Below are positions 11,138 to 24,696 of a stretch of 64,000 nucleotides of DNA, one piece after another (position 1 is the stretch's first letter; each line of letters opens with the position of its first letter). Origin of the DNA: Heterodera schachtii. Taxonomy: Eukaryota > Nematoda > Chromadorea > Rhabditida > Heteroderidae. The notes under the pieces are model-generated. The model searched no databases, was not told where the DNA came from, and was given only the letters and a program-made list of their open reading frames with translations. The position numbers and the translations under genes were made by a program. The stretch covers positions 1 to 64,000 of the forward strand of contig SIJG01000205.1 of assembly GCA_023374025.1 (NCBI GenBank), in the 5' to 3' direction.

Positions 11138-13595
11138 AATATTTATTAATATTTTTAAAAATAACTTACCAATATTAAAGTATTTTTATTTAATTGCTAT
11201 TTCGCATATAATAAATATTCAATTCATTCATTAGAATTTCAATTTATACATCTGCTTGATAAAAAAACAAATTATTAGAACATTTTAATAACTTTCTTAT
11301 TTTAAATCAAAAGTACACAAGAGCACAGCTAAAGGAAAAGATGCGGATGAAGAGAATTATTAACAATATAACAAATAAATTGTCAATCAATAAAAAAAAA
11401 TATATATAAAAGGCAAAAATTAGGAAAAATTAAAGAAATAATAGTAAATTTATCTTTATTAAGTCAATTAAAATTTAAATAAAATCATTAAATAAAATTT
11501 TATTTTCAAAAAGTATTTATTAATAAAATTTATCATGGAATTCAAAGCTCAATATTTTATTATTTTATCTTTATATATTCAATTTAAACAGCAATAAATA
11601 AGAGTTACAAAAAATGAGAAAATTTTATTAATAATTAATTTAAAAAGAATTTATATTTTATTCAAAAAAATATTAAATAATAAAAATATAATTGATAAAA
11701 AATAATTTATGTAGTGAAAGCTACAGAAAGAGAAAAAGTAAAATGAATACAATTTTTGTATGAGAATTCCTTGCTCAGATTAATTAAATTTTCTACACAT
11801 TCAAACTAAGTCTAAATGTCAGATTCGTTTCAGCACCTAAAATTGCGAATAAAAATTAACTGATCACTTTATTTTAATTCACTCCTTAAAATAATAGTTG
11901 TGAAATATCCAATTAATAAATTTAAATATCAAAATTGTGAATTTTTATTCTATATTAAAATTAAAAAATATTTAATTAAAATATAATTAAATCAACAATA
12001 AATATCATCCATTATTTTATTTATTATTATGAATTCTTTAAATGAGGATATGTTTTAAAAATGGCAAAACCAGTTTACAGAATAAATAAACATTTTTTAT
12101 AGAATCGTTTAATAAATTTTATTAATAATATTATGTTATTTTTATCTAATCATTGTTCTACAATTTTATTACACAAAATATTAAAATAATAATTTATTAA
12201 TTAAACATAGATATAAAAATCTTGTCCGGTTTTTGTTTTTGCAGATATCTTGTCTTAGTGAGTGACTAATTGAAAAACCTTTTTTTATAAGTAAAATTGG
12301 TAATAGGTTTTTATTGTTTCATTATTAACAAAATGATTATCGATATTCGATTGGAAACCACATAATTTTTGAAAAACTTCTGAAGAATTTTTTAAATATT
12401 TCAATCATTGATACTTTTGTAACTTCGTCCTAGCACCATTAATTGGGCAAAACTAAAATAAAATTAAATTTATATGGTAAAATATCCACACTCGTGTAGT
12501 TCCCGGAATTAAACAACAATTTATTTAATAGCGCTAAGCACCCGTCTGAAGGAATAAGATGGATTCATCTTTTTTTTCAAAATATTTATTAGTAAAGTAA
12601 TAAAATTAAGCAAAAAAATAAGTAAATGTTTAACTTTTTATAATCAAAATCAATTGATAAAACAATAACTAAATTGAAAGAACTGAAAAAATAAAAAATT
12701 TAAAATTCTTACAATAATTCTCAATTAAAAATTATATTTATTTATAAATTTCTGTTTAATTATGGTTAGCATTTAAATATTTTTAAATCCATCTTTTCCT
12801 TTTTTGGAAAAATTATTTAATTAAAATTAATGTTTTAAAAGTTTTCTAAGCAGAAATATTATTTTATTTTGTTTCCATTTCATTTCTTGTTTTTTAAAAT
12901 TTGTATTAATTTAATTTTTAATAATAATATAAATATTTTTTTTTATTCTATTTTCATGTTCGGAGATGCTGGAGATCTATCTGCTTGCAGCCATTCTTGA
13001 GTTTTATATTTAATAATGTTTTTATGTGTTTATTTATTGAAAGCTTAAGATAATATATGTGTTTTATTGAATTTACTTCATAAATTATTTTCTTCTTTTT
13101 TATATCTATAAATTAATCATAATTTTTATTTAATTGTTTTTTTCTCTATTTGCCAACTTTACTTTTATATAATCGATTTATTTAATATTTTATTTTGTAT
13201 TAATATTTTCATTCGGTTACTTAGCATTTATAATATTAATTAATACAACTTAATTCTGATTTAATTATTATTTTATTTACTTGAATATTTTACTACTTAG
13301 AGTGTCAACTAAGTTTTGCCTCTCGAATTTTTTTTAATATTCAAAATTTTGTAACATTTTTATTTGTTGGTATTTTACTGTGATCTTTTTTTTTGTTTTG
13401 TTGGTTTGGAGTTTTCTAGATTTTTTTCCTTCTAATTTTTTGTTATTTATTTATTTTTCAGATTTTGTGAGGGTTTTGGTGACTATGCCAAAATAGATAT
13501 TCTTGCACTAATTTTTTACGAATATTTTCTGGTTGAAAATAAAATTTATTCTTTTATGAAACAATTTTTTATTACCAAAAAAGGTCATAGTATTC

Positions 13596-13715
13596 GAATA
13601 TGGCCTTATATCTGTCATATCCTTTCAACCCGAGCTTGTACTGTTCAACTACGTGCATGAAGTTTGAGCTGTACAGGTTCAATGACACCCAGAACTCAAA
13701 TCTAAGGCCATATTC
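13596..13715. repeat. Inverted-repeat (foldback) element
   Basis: A perfect 13-bp inverted repeat, GAATATGGCCTTA at 13596-13608 and TAAGGCCATATTC at 13703-13715, encloses about 94 bp that is richer in G+C than its surroundings. It could be a tiny miniature element or form a cruciform. No target duplication is clear. Confidence 0.6.
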
Positions 13716-16700
13716 AGACTCAGCGTGGCAGATTTAGCCAAGATTATGTAAATTTACTGTTTTCAAATGGCATTACAAAATTATTTGTTAGCTGTGGTTC
13801 CGAAAAATGCCGTTTTTTTAGACCACTTTTCAGCCTCGTACCTCCAATAATCTATTTTTCAGGTACTCATTTTTGCTTTATTGTATTTTTATAGTCCAAA
13901 CTTTGCTCTATACATTCAAGTTTTCTCTGTCTCTGTATCTTGTTTCATTTTTCTTAAATTAGCCATCAAAAATATTACCCCGAAATTGACCATTTCTACT
14001 TTATCAACTCTAACTCCTTATTAACTTTTCCATTTCTATTGGTCTTTTGCCTGAAAAATGGCAACTCATTATTTAAATTTTTATGTTATTGAATTTATTT
14101 AATTTATAAATTTGCATTTTTTAATTTTTGTTATCATTGCATTAAATTCCATTTTTTAAAATAATTTATTTAATTATCTCTTTTTTAAAATATATATTAG
14201 AAATATTGAACGAAAAATATGTGCAAATTGAGTTTTTTTCTTGGGAAAATCCCCACTCTTTATGTGCTCGAAGACTTGAACAAATTAATTTACAATTATT
14301 TTAATTATAGTTTATCGTTTTCGTAGTGTTTATTATTTTTAACTTTTTAGTATTAGACTTTATGGTTTGAAAAAAATTTGTTTGTTATTTATATTATCTA
14401 AAACTATTTTATGTTTTTTCGTATTTTATTTGCACTATTAAAAATTTAAATTTATTATGATATTTATAAATTTATGTTTAAAGATATTTTAGGTAAAAGA
14501 TAATACTAATAACATAATTTTTTAAATTTTAATTTTCATCTTAAATTAATTTTTTAATTTTAAAATTATTTACAAATATTCATTTATAATTCAATATATT
14601 TTATTTTCATTTATTATCATATTTTTAAATTCGCAGAAATTTATAATTAATTTTTCAAAATGAAATTAAATTTTGTAATTTTATTTAAGTTTACGATTAA
14701 TTCAAATTTGAGCGTCAAATTTTTGAATTTTTAATTGTCACGTTTAAAAAAAGTAAAATGTTTTTTTTTGATAAAAAAGGATACATAAATTAAATTATAA
14801 ATCAAAAATACAATATTTGTAGCTCTCGTAATAAAGAATTTACTTATATTTATGCTTATTAATCAAGCATTTTATTATATCTTTCTAATTTATTTTCATG
14901 GCATAATCAACTATTTTGACTTTGTTCCATATCTGTTTCTCTATTAAATAAATATAATTTCAATTTAATATTATGTCAAGAAAATATTTTAAAAACGTAC
15001 AATAATAATAAATTTAATTATTTTTTATGTTTTTTTAAATCAATTTAGCAACATTTCCTTTTCTAATTTTCAAAAAATATTTAGGTAAGTACATAATTAT
15101 GAATATTTTTTATTAAAATTTTTATAATAGCATAAGTTTTTTTATAAATTTAAAAAAAAACCACAATTTGAACGATAGGAAAATTTTAAATTGTTTTATA
15201 TCCCTAAAATTTTGATTTTTCATCAAAAATTCATTTAAATAAATTTTTGAGCTTTGAAATTTCTTAAAATCAATATTTTATTTGCTACCGAGCCTATTGA
15301 AAATATTTTTTTAAATATTATTACATTAAATTGTTAGAATAAATAATCATTGATTAATAACGCTAATAGAATAATTCAATTTTTTGGCTCAATTTGCAAA
15401 TCGACCGATTTTGAATTTTTATTTTCTCAAAAATTTTTTATAAAATAATATTATTTTTTAAATCAAACATTATTTCGATTGTATTTGTAAAAATCTAAAT
15501 TTAATTGATTTCTGCAATGACAAAAAATTACTTTATAAATCGGTTTATAATATATATTTATATTTATCTATAATTTTGTAGTTAAATATTTGAAAAAATT
15601 TATGTCCAAAAGCATTACCGAATCATTCAAACTTTAAATGATAGGGCATAATAAAAAAATAAATTCTAAAAAAAAATTACAAATTAATATTTATTTTATA
15701 TTATTATTGGCATTCATTATAAGAGCACCTGATATATAAAAAGAAAATAAGTCCAATGTTCATAGTTTAAAGTAAAAATATTAAATGAAAACAAAATTAT
15801 TCCAACGATAATCAAATGATTCTAAATAAAACTTAATTATAATCATGCGTAAAAAATGAGTATTTTATTGTAAATATAATACAAAATACAACAATCAAAT
15901 GCCAATTCATAATTTTTCACACCAATTATGAATTATTTCATAAAAAGGAAGCATTAATCTTTGAATATATCAAATTAAAGTGGATAAAAAATAAAGTTAA
16001 TTTATGAACTACTCAAAACTTATACAGGATTCAATTCAAAAAGTATTTAACTCGACAAAGAGCAAGGGAAATGATATCTCCACCAAAATAGATGGAAAAT
16101 GATTATTTCTGCTATTAAATACATTAAAATATAATTAATAAAAAATTCAAACTCAAAATAAAATTTATGCCATGTATTTTATGAAATCAGAAATATTATA
16201 TTTATAAAAATAATTTTTTTATAGTTGCCCTGATTTTTACCATGGGAGACAAACATAAAGTTTCTAAAATTTTAAAAATTTAGAAAAGTTCAAGGAAAAA
16301 TTATTTGAGCTCTATAATAAATTCGTTTGCGCTAATTTGTAGCTAAACAAATTCCGACCAAAGTCAATTAAAAATAATATACGAATTTTTAAAAGTGTCG
16401 TGAATTTTCATTATTTTTTAGTTATGAATTATTTATTAAATGAAAAAAATTAAAATTTTTGCTCGGATTGATGAAAAATTAGAACAAACATAAAAAAACA
16501 GGACAAAAATTTTTGGAAATCTCCACACTTTTTCTTCCAATTTAAAATTGGTCGTTTACTAATTTCCAACATTTGTACAATAACTTTATCAATTATTTTT
16601 GTATTTTCTCTTTTTATTTTCCATATTTTTCCAATATCAGTCAAGAGAATAAAAACATAAAAAATGAAAAAATAAAAATATTAATTAATAATTTAAAACT

Positions 16701-18690
16701 TGAAATATTTTTAAAACATTTAAATAAATATTTATGAAAAAATAAATTTCAATAAATGCATAAATAATACATTTGCATTATAAAAATCATTATTTATTTT
16801 TAATTTTCCTGAAATTTTCTTCATTAAGCTTTTTAAATTAGGCTAGGTAATTGAAAAAATTTGAATTTTATTATTTTTTGACTTATTTTCTTTTTTAAAA
16901 ATAAAGGGCCATCAATTAATTACCCACCAATAATTTGGAAGATATTAATTATTTACTCTTTTCATTTAATTTATTCAATTTTTAATGTATTCTTTTATTT
17001 CATTGTTCTTCTTTTTTTCATTTAATGAATCGTCACTTTCAACGTATCGTTCTCATTGCTGAAGCATTTGAGGCTGCTTCTTATAAGTAATCTAAACTTT
17101 AATAAATTATATTTTTTCCATTATTTATTTTATTTTTTTTGATTGAATATTTAAAAAATTGTATCTTTTCAATAGAATTTATATTTATTAAACAAAATTT
17201 CATATATTTTCTCGATGCTATATTAATAAAATATTTATTAATTTTAAAAGGATTGTTGTAATTCTCCGACAAATTTAAATATTTAATTCTATTCATTTTC
17301 AATATTGTTAGTTAGCATTTAAAATAAAATAAATATTCATCCGTATTTAATTTATTGAGAAGCAAAAAAATTAGATAATTTTATTGGAATTATTATAGAT
17401 TACCACAAAACAAATATAAAAATTTCAATTAAATTAGAAAATAATTTTATTAATTATAATGACAATAATACTAATTAAAAATTTTTTAATTTAATTCTTT
17501 ATTAATTTAAAATATTTATATTGTTTTTTGAAATGAAATTTTAATATAGTAGATTTTTATAAATGATTTTCTATTTCTTTATTGAATATAGAATATATAA
17601 TAATTGATATTAAAATTAATGATTTTAACAAATTGACCTGTAAATTACTTGAAGCGAACAAAGTTAGGTAAATATTAAGAAATAAATACTTTGAGATTTG
17701 GAACAAATTGAAAAAAATTAAAATAAATACAAAAAATCTTAAATTAATTATTTAAAAAGTGTATATTTTTTAAGCCAGTTGAAGAAACAGGCTTTTCATG
17801 AGAGAATTCTCACCTGATAAATAAAAATAGAGCATAAATCTTTAATTATTATTCAGCTGAGTGTTTGGGACTTCTAAATGAAAAGCTGAGTATTGTTTTA
17901 TTTTAATTTAATTAGTAATAGAATGATTTACTTTGTTTCATTTCATTCATAGATAAAATTATATTTTGTTTTTTAATCTTCCATTTTATTTAATTTATTC
18001 ATTTCTTTTAATTTGCTTTGTTATGGCTGAATAAATTGTTTTTCAAAGAACTTTGCTATTTGCTATTTAATCATTTATGCGAATTTACTTCCATTTAGGC
18101 ATTATAGAATTATTTTAACTTTGTTTTATTTAAATAATCTAAATTCATATTCAAAATCATTTTTTAAAGTGCATTTTATATTATTTTTATTTTATTGTTT
18201 ATATAAATTAATTATTTCCTTTATTCAGTAACATCTTTTTTTCACCATTTTATTTATTTTTAGCTAAATAAATAATATTTAATAGATACTTTTATTAATA
18301 AGTCGGTTGTTAATTATTAAAAACTCAATAAACATTAAAAAGAAAATAATATTAAAATTATCATTAATAAAATTATTTTCATTTTTATTTTTGTTGGCTT
18401 TTTATATGTATTTTTTTAGCTTTTGTCCTTGCGATTTTTATCTGTTGTACAAAATCGGTTCATCAAATAGACATTAAAAAAAAAACTCTTTTAAAGAAAA
18501 TAACCGTATGATTGTATGGAAATTAATAAATATTTTTTCACAAAAAAAAATAATAAAAATTTTTAAAAAACCCCGAACCCCGACCGGACGGTAGTTACAA
18601 AAATAAATTCAAATTTTTAGTCATAATGTGTAATTATTCAATTCCTCAAATGTCAGGTAGCAAAAAAAGCATATGCTTCAAATCCTGGCT

Positions 18691-18698
18691 CTCCTAAT
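18691..18698. other. Target-site duplication, left (CTCCTAAT)
   Basis: Directly abuts the left end of the foldback element and is repeated exactly at 19624-19631. Confidence 0.8.
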
Positions 18699-19623
18699 GG
18701 GCGCCGGACTTTTCGACAGCGGATTTTTCGACAGAGGACTTTTCGACAGAAGGACTTTTCGACAGCAAAGGACTTTTCGACAGCGGATTTTTCGACAGAG
18801 GACTTTTCGACAGAAGGACTTTTCGACAGCAAAGGACTTTTCGACAGCGGATTTTTCGACAGAGGACTTTTCGACAGAAGGACTTTTCGACAGCAAAGGA
18901 CTTTTCGACAGAAATATTTTAAATTTAAGGAGGGGACTATCCGACAGTGGACTTTTCGACAGTAAAATGTAATTAAGTTTCAAATTTAGGGGTGTAAAAT
19001 CTTAAAATTTTATCCAAAAGCAACATATTAAGTCAAATAATTATTGAGATATATAATTATTAAATTCAAAAATTCTTTTCAAGATTGTAAACAAATAAAT
19101 GGAGATGATTTTTTAAAAATATTTCATTTCTTATAATGTATTTTTTGAAATTTTTGATCGACTTTTAGAGGGTGTATTTTTCGTTTTTATTACTTTTTAT
19201 TCATAAGTTTTTGGCAAAAATTTATTAATTTAAAGTCTAAAAAATAAAAATGTAGAAAATGGATGCTAAGAAATCGAAAAATTGCTTAACAACAACCAAA
19301 AAAAAACATTTTTTCGTGCATTTCAGGTCAATGAGAGCTCAGGAAAAAAATTAGGTTAAAACCTAAAAATATTAGCCCTAGTAATAATGATTTAGCAATA
19401 CATATTACAGTATGTTAATTTAAAAGAAATTTATTAAAACTGACAAGCAATATAATTTATTTTAATAAAAATTATTTGTTTTTATGTTTACTGTCGAAAA
19501 GTCCACTATTTTTTGTGTTTCTGTCGAAAAGTCCTTTACTGTCGAAATGTCCTTTGCTGTCGAAAAGTCCTTCTGTCGAAAAGTCTTCTGTCGAAAAGTC
19601 CACTGTCGAAAAGTCCGGGAGCC
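18699..19623. mobile_element. Complete foldback-type element with minisatellite arms
   Basis: The left arm (18699-18970) is a tandem array of GGACTTTTCGACAG units, interleaved in a higher-order pattern with GGATTTTTCGACAG units. The right arm (about 19490-19623) is a shorter array of the reverse complement. Outer ends are GGGCGCCGGAC and GTCCGGGAGCC. The element is flanked by a perfect 8-bp duplication. About 510 bp of AT-rich non-coding sequence separates the arms. Arms built from short tandem repeats recall Drosophila FB elements. Both-strand ORFs over the left arm are artefacts of a repeat without stops. Confidence 0.85.
18705..18970. repeat. Minisatellite GGACTTTTCGACAG
   Basis: About 18 units of 14-15 bp. 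A run of GGATTTTTCGACAGA, GGACTTTTCGACAGAA, GGACTTTTCGACAGCAAA repeats about three times, so the array grew by duplication of a multi-unit block. Confidence 0.9.
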
Positions 19624-19927
19624 CTCCTAATAACTTCCCAATTAATTAATTAGTTTGTTTTATTAATAAAGATTAAATGATTTTTTTATCTTTAATTTAT
19701 AGACATTATTTTTTAAAATTGTTTTCTTTATTTGTAATATAAAGCAAATTATCTCAATAATGAATTATTTTCTTTATCATTGATTGAGAATAAAGAAAAA
19801 TATTGATTCGCGAATTAAAATTTATTTAAAAATGTATTAGGTGAACTATGTGATTATTTAATTTTTTATATGTCAGGATGAGACAAGCAATGTAAAAATT
19901 AAAAAATGAAATGAGAAAACATAAAAA

Positions 19928-21061
19928 TAGAGATCGGCATTTTGCGAAAATACGGATAAGTATCAGTATTACGTACTTGACATCGATACGGATTAAGTAT
20001 TTACGGACTAAAAATACGGAAAATCCGTAGTACGTAAAAATACGTATACAGGAAAAATACGGATCCGTATACGGATAAGTATTTTTTCTTTTTTGGTAAA
20101 AATTGGTTTAATAAAATATAAATCTTTAATATTAAAGCTAGAGATTTTTTCTAACAAATTAAGTATCTATTCTAAGCAACAAAATTCAAGATAACAAAAA
20201 ATTTTAACAACAAATTGAAGTTAAGGTAAATTTTCAGTAATTTTTAATATTAATCATACATGGACAGGAGGAAGGTGGATTAGAAATACATACCTGCTTT
20301 ATGAATACGAAATATCCTCCCCACCTCCGCCGAGGCCAAAATTTTTACGATATAAAAAATGCTCAAAAATTTTTCTGACATGACCATTTTTGCTTTTCAC
20401 CCCAATTTTTTTGCGGCCCGCTTTTTCAAAAAAAAATTTTTGGAAACAGGGAAGGGGGTGTGATCCGGCGGTGCCGATAGGCGTCGCCGGGAAATTTTTT
20501 AAAATTTAATTGCAAATTGTTAACAGATTTACACCAAAAAATGAGTAAACTTGCGCTTTTTAACATTTAATGAATTTCATTGAAAAATTTTCATAAAATA
20601 TCTATAATTTAGAAAAATTTATAAATTGGAAAAATGAAATATAATTTCGTTAAATTTAAACGAATTGCAATTCAATAACGCAAAGATTTTGAGTTTTTTG
20701 GCATAAAATTTTGCTTTTTTCCAATTTAGTAATTTTTCAATATTTCCAGTGCTTTTCGATTTTCATCGAAAACTTTACGGAATAGACTCTAAATTTTGGC
20801 GAATTGACTACACAAAATTTAAAAATTACTCCATTTCACCTTAAAAAACGCCAAAAAAGAATAGTCTGTAATACGTATCACAATTTATACGGATCAGTAT
20901 CAGTATTACGTACTTCACATCGATACGGATTACGTACTTACGTATTAAAAATACGGAAAATCCGTAGTACGTAAAAATGCGTATCGGCCGAAAAAAATAC
21001 GTATTACGGACTACGGATCCGTAAAAACACGTATACGGATCCGGTCCGTAGCCGATCTCTA
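19928..21061. mobile_element. hAT-like non-autonomous element, family 1, copy 3
   Basis: Same termini (TAGAGATCGGC / GCCGATCTCTA) and same CATAAAAA target duplication (19920-19927, 21062-21069) as the element at 672-1800, showing that it was copied with its flanks. It contains hairpin core copy 3 at 20465-20490. Non-coding. Confidence 0.85.
20465..20490. other. GC-rich hairpin core, copy 3
   Basis: Identical to the core at 1204-1229. Confidence 0.85.
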
Positions 21062-21701
21062 CATAAAAATAACAAAGAATAACTAAAAAAATATTAAAAA
21101 GAATAAAATTTGAGATTATAAAATAATTAAACTTTTACAATAGAAAAATAAATACACAAATAACACAAGGAGTAAATATTTACATTTATATACATCCATT
21201 AAAACATTAAAATGTCAAGGCGTACGCAAGAAAAATTTGTGGGTCGAGTATAAGTTTAAAAATTCAAAAAGTGCACTAGGCAGTAGCAATTAAATATAAT
21301 TTAAAATACAAATTTTTAAATGAATAAACAACAAATAAATATTATGTAATAATATAAAACGTGATATTAGATGCAAAAATACCAAGAGAATTATTTAAAA
21401 TAGTAAAATTAGTGAGTAATATTTTAAATTTTTTGTATAATGATTGAAAAAAAAGTTATTAAATGTAAAAATTATTATTTAAATAAAATAATACAAAAAA
21501 AATTATATTTGAATTACTCAATGCTAAATATTGCTTAAAACATAAGTAATAATTTATTTTAGCACAGAATAAATTAGTTTTATGAAAAAAGATTGAATAA
21601 TTAAATTATTAAAAAAGATTGAATAATATTATTGAAAGATTTATAGAAAAACAAAATATTTCAATTTATTCTATTAAAAAATAATTAAAAAATAATGAAC
21701 A

Positions 21702-21932
21702 TTAGTTGATTACCTCAATTAACTCGTCGAGAATATTTTGCTTTTTCAAATAATTTGTTTGTATTTTAAAAATTAATTCGACAATGACGTGCCAAAGAGG
21801 CATATTAAAAATATTGCAAATTTCATTAAACCATAATAGAAATAACTTTGCATTATAAATCTTAACATATACAATGTACTTAATTAATAATACGTCAAAC
21901 GAAAGATCTTGTACAATGAGACATAAGAGCAT
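21702..21932 (-). CDS. Hypothetical 76-residue ORF, possibly a relic exon
   Basis: Not recognised. The ORF is rich in I, L, F, V and Y, with one possible hydrophobic helix near residues 25-40 (IYNAKLFLLWFNEICNIF) and a charged tail ending ILDELIEVIN. The homologous copies at 2469-2693 and 5038-5257 have lost the frame after residue ~45. No signal peptide is obvious, the upstream sequence is low-complexity, and there is no partner gene. It may be a relic exon of an older gene or a chance ORF in duplicated DNA. Confidence 0.25.
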   Translation of the reverse strand: MLLCLIVQDLSFDVLLIKYIVYVKIYNAKLFLLWFNEICNIFNMPLWHVIVELIFKIQTNYLKKQNILDELIEVIN

Positions 21933-22684
21933 GAGATTAAAAAAGCAAAATGAGATAAAAGATAAATAAAAGATAATAAATAAACTTATTTTACAATTAT
22001 TAAATAAATAAATGAAGAAAAAAAATGTTTATAATTACAATTAGTCCCGACATTTCGAGGGTAAATAAAACTATTAATTACTATTCTCATTTGAAATAAG
22101 AAAAACATTTACACTCTTAATAAAAAATCTAATGAAGGTCGATAGCTTTTTTGAAACTTTAATGTTTAAAAAAAGTACATTAAATATTAAACTACATTAT
22201 TTTCAATGATAAAGCATACTTTTAAACATCAATAATATATTTAAATTCGTACATGTTCAAAAAAATATATGTAAAAATTTTTCCTAAATTTAAATAAATT
22301 AAAAAATGTATATAATACACTTACAGATATTTTAAATTAAATTCTGGTTCCTCTAGAGATTTTTTTATTTTTGAAATTAAATAAAGTATTAACATTCTTT
22401 TAAAATTTTTCATTTGATATTTTCTATATTATTATTTTTTATGTTTTTTAAATTAAATTTTATTCCTTATTTTTAATTAAATTGTCTATTATATAAAGTA
22501 ATGAATTTACTTTTATAATTGTGAATTATGATTTTTTTTTTCTAATAATAATATTAATTTTAAATTAAATTAACCAATAAACATAAAATCAGATTAGTTA
22601 AAACTCTGAAATTTTTTTATTTATGAAAATGATAAATATAACGAGTTGCCCATGCAAAATAAATATTTTCTCTATTAATAATTG

Positions 22685-24696
22685 AATTTATTTTTAATAT
22701 TTATTTTAAATAATCTTTCCCGCTAATTTATAATTTAACTCCACAGACACCTATCATTTTCTTTTGTAAGATCTTTAAATATCTCATTAAAATAATACTA
22801 TAAAAAAGTAATAAAAAATGAGTCCTAATTAATAATAAATAAATACCTCAATTTAGAAAAATAATAACAAATTAAAAGAAGCCATAAATTAATTTAATTT
22901 ATAATATGCTATGTTTTTGACTTAAGGTACAATATTCAATTAATAGTGATTAATCTTAAAGAACTTGAAAATGTCTGTCCTCAGGTTTCCGTCCGCAAAT
23001 GTAACGCCGTATTTGAGACAATTTTATGGGAAAAATTCAAAAAAACTATTTCTCTTACATTTTTCAATTTTTTTGTGTGTGTTTCTTAGTACACTAAAAT
23101 TGATGATAAGATCAAAAATTTATTTAATAAAATTGTTATGTTTAAAAATTATAATTTGTAGCCGTTTTTTTAAGTGAATTGAATTGTATTATTTGCGTTG
23201 GATGCATACAAGGACCGCAATACATGAAATTGCGAACAAGATAGAAAATATTGTAGGGAAAGTGAATTTTCTATAGTATAAGAAAAATTGAAAAACTATT
23301 ATAAAAAGTACTCAAGTGCAATTAAATTTATAAAAATCTTTGGATAATGAATAAATTTTCAATAAACAAAATTAAAAGAAAAAAACGAATCTCATTATGA
23401 AAAGTAATATGAAAAAAATAAAAAATGTAAATCAATATTCATTTTAAATTTTTACAAAATGACAAATCAAAAATACTTTAATTAAATTTCACGTCATATT
23501 TAAAAGATTTTAATTGATTTTAAAAAATGCAACTGTTAAAATATCGCGAATAATTATTCAAAATTAAAAATATAGAATAAAATAAATTTCAATAAAAACT
23601 TTATAAAATAAATAAAGACAATTAATTTACTTTAATAACATAATATTAACACTTATGATAGATTTATAATATTATTTCTTATTCGAGTCAACGAAGAAAC
23701 AAGTTATTACAGTTGCTATTTTTTACAATAAAGAAACCTTGGGGATAATTTTAATTAGGAATTTTAAATAGCATTTTATATTAAATGAAACAAAAAGACA
23801 AAAATCATTAATATAAAAAAGAAATTTAATTCATTTAGCCAATTAATAAAACTGATTTTAATTGAATCTATGATGATAATTATTATTATTCATATTTACT
23901 TTTGTTTCTGAATGCAATTCTTATTATAAAGTTAATTGGTAATATTTTTTCTTTGCAAAAAATAATTTGAATAAAGATTTAAAATTTCATTGTGAATAAA
24001 AATCTGTCTTTATGACAGAAAAATTTATCAGGTAGTATTATTAAAAAATTATAGCTGATATAATTTTTTTTTATATTTTATATAATAAATATTAAAAAGA
24101 AAAATTAAATAATTAAAGTCATTAAAATGCAATTTAGCCATACATTAATTTGTATATTTGATAGCCCTAAAATTGTTATTCTCGGTAAGAAGACGTCTGA
24201 TGTTCTTATTGTTGGGATTGATCCAAAATTTATGATTTTATTAAATTTAAATTTAAATTTGATTAAATTATATTTATGACTTTATTATTTAAATAATGAA
24301 TTATATTTAAAAAAACTTTCGAAATTATTTTAATTATTTTTATAATTTTTTTATAATAAATTCTCTAGGTTTTTTGCAAATCAAATTTATTGAATTTAAG
24401 CCGATTTTTAAATTTAAAGGAATAACTAATTGAGCAAATAAATTTTTTAATAATTATACTTTTTTGTCTTATAATTAAAAATTAATTTAAAAAAATAATT
24501 ATTAAATTTTTCTTTTATTGCATAATAAATTATTCTTTTATATTTTGTTGATGATTAATTTTACTCATTATGAAAAATGCAAAAAGATAAATTTATGTTT
24601 TGTTTTTGTTTATTTATAAACTTTAAAGATTGCTTGAACTAATTAATTTGCTCTTAATTTAATTGTTTAAAATTTCTAAACATTAAATTTAAAAAA
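22685..24696. repeat. Tandem duplication of ~2 kb, unit 1
   Basis: Starts with AATTTATTTTTAATATTTAT and runs through landmarks repeated in unit 2, including CTTTCCCGCTAATTTATAAT, TGCGTTGG and GACGTCTGATGTTCTTATT-like motifs. The two units are highly similar outside two blocks. The 70-residue ORF at 22965-23177 lies here but has no intact counterpart in unit 2, so I treat it as chance. Confidence 0.85.

Larger units (their letters stand above)
9672..18690. other. AT-rich stretch, gene desert
   Basis: About 9 kb dominated by A/T runs. No ORF looks like protein and no RNA gene is recognisable. The only structured parts are a degenerate CCATGGG repeat at 11039-11137 and an inverted repeat at 13596-13715, listed separately. 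A GC patch at 18570-18595 (CCCCGAACCCCGACCGG) is unassigned. Confidence 0.5.
19252..22495. repeat. Third copy of the 1-5.9 kb segment
   Basis: Positions 19252-21480 match 1-2230 almost base for base. From about 21500 the match to 2230-3380 is clearly weaker, with a 27-bp deletion near 21530 and a replaced block at about 21930-22340, and it resumes at 22340-22495 (matching 3225-3380 and 5790-5935). The unit contains a complete family 1 hAT-like element and an ORF, but no recognisable gene. Confidence 0.85.

Noticed and set aside
18705..18970. Possible CRISPR array
   Set aside because: Units are contiguous 14-15-bp tandem repeats with no unique spacers, no cas genes and a eukaryotic context.
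18673..18983. Long ORFs on both strands
   Set aside because: They run across the GGACTTTTCGACAG minisatellite. A stop-free tandem repeat gives frames on both strands; the peptide is only a repeat artefact.
22965..23177. 70-residue plus-strand ORF
   Set aside because: The tandem copy near 25.1-25.6 kb interrupts it with an inserted block and changes, and the peptide has no recognisable features.
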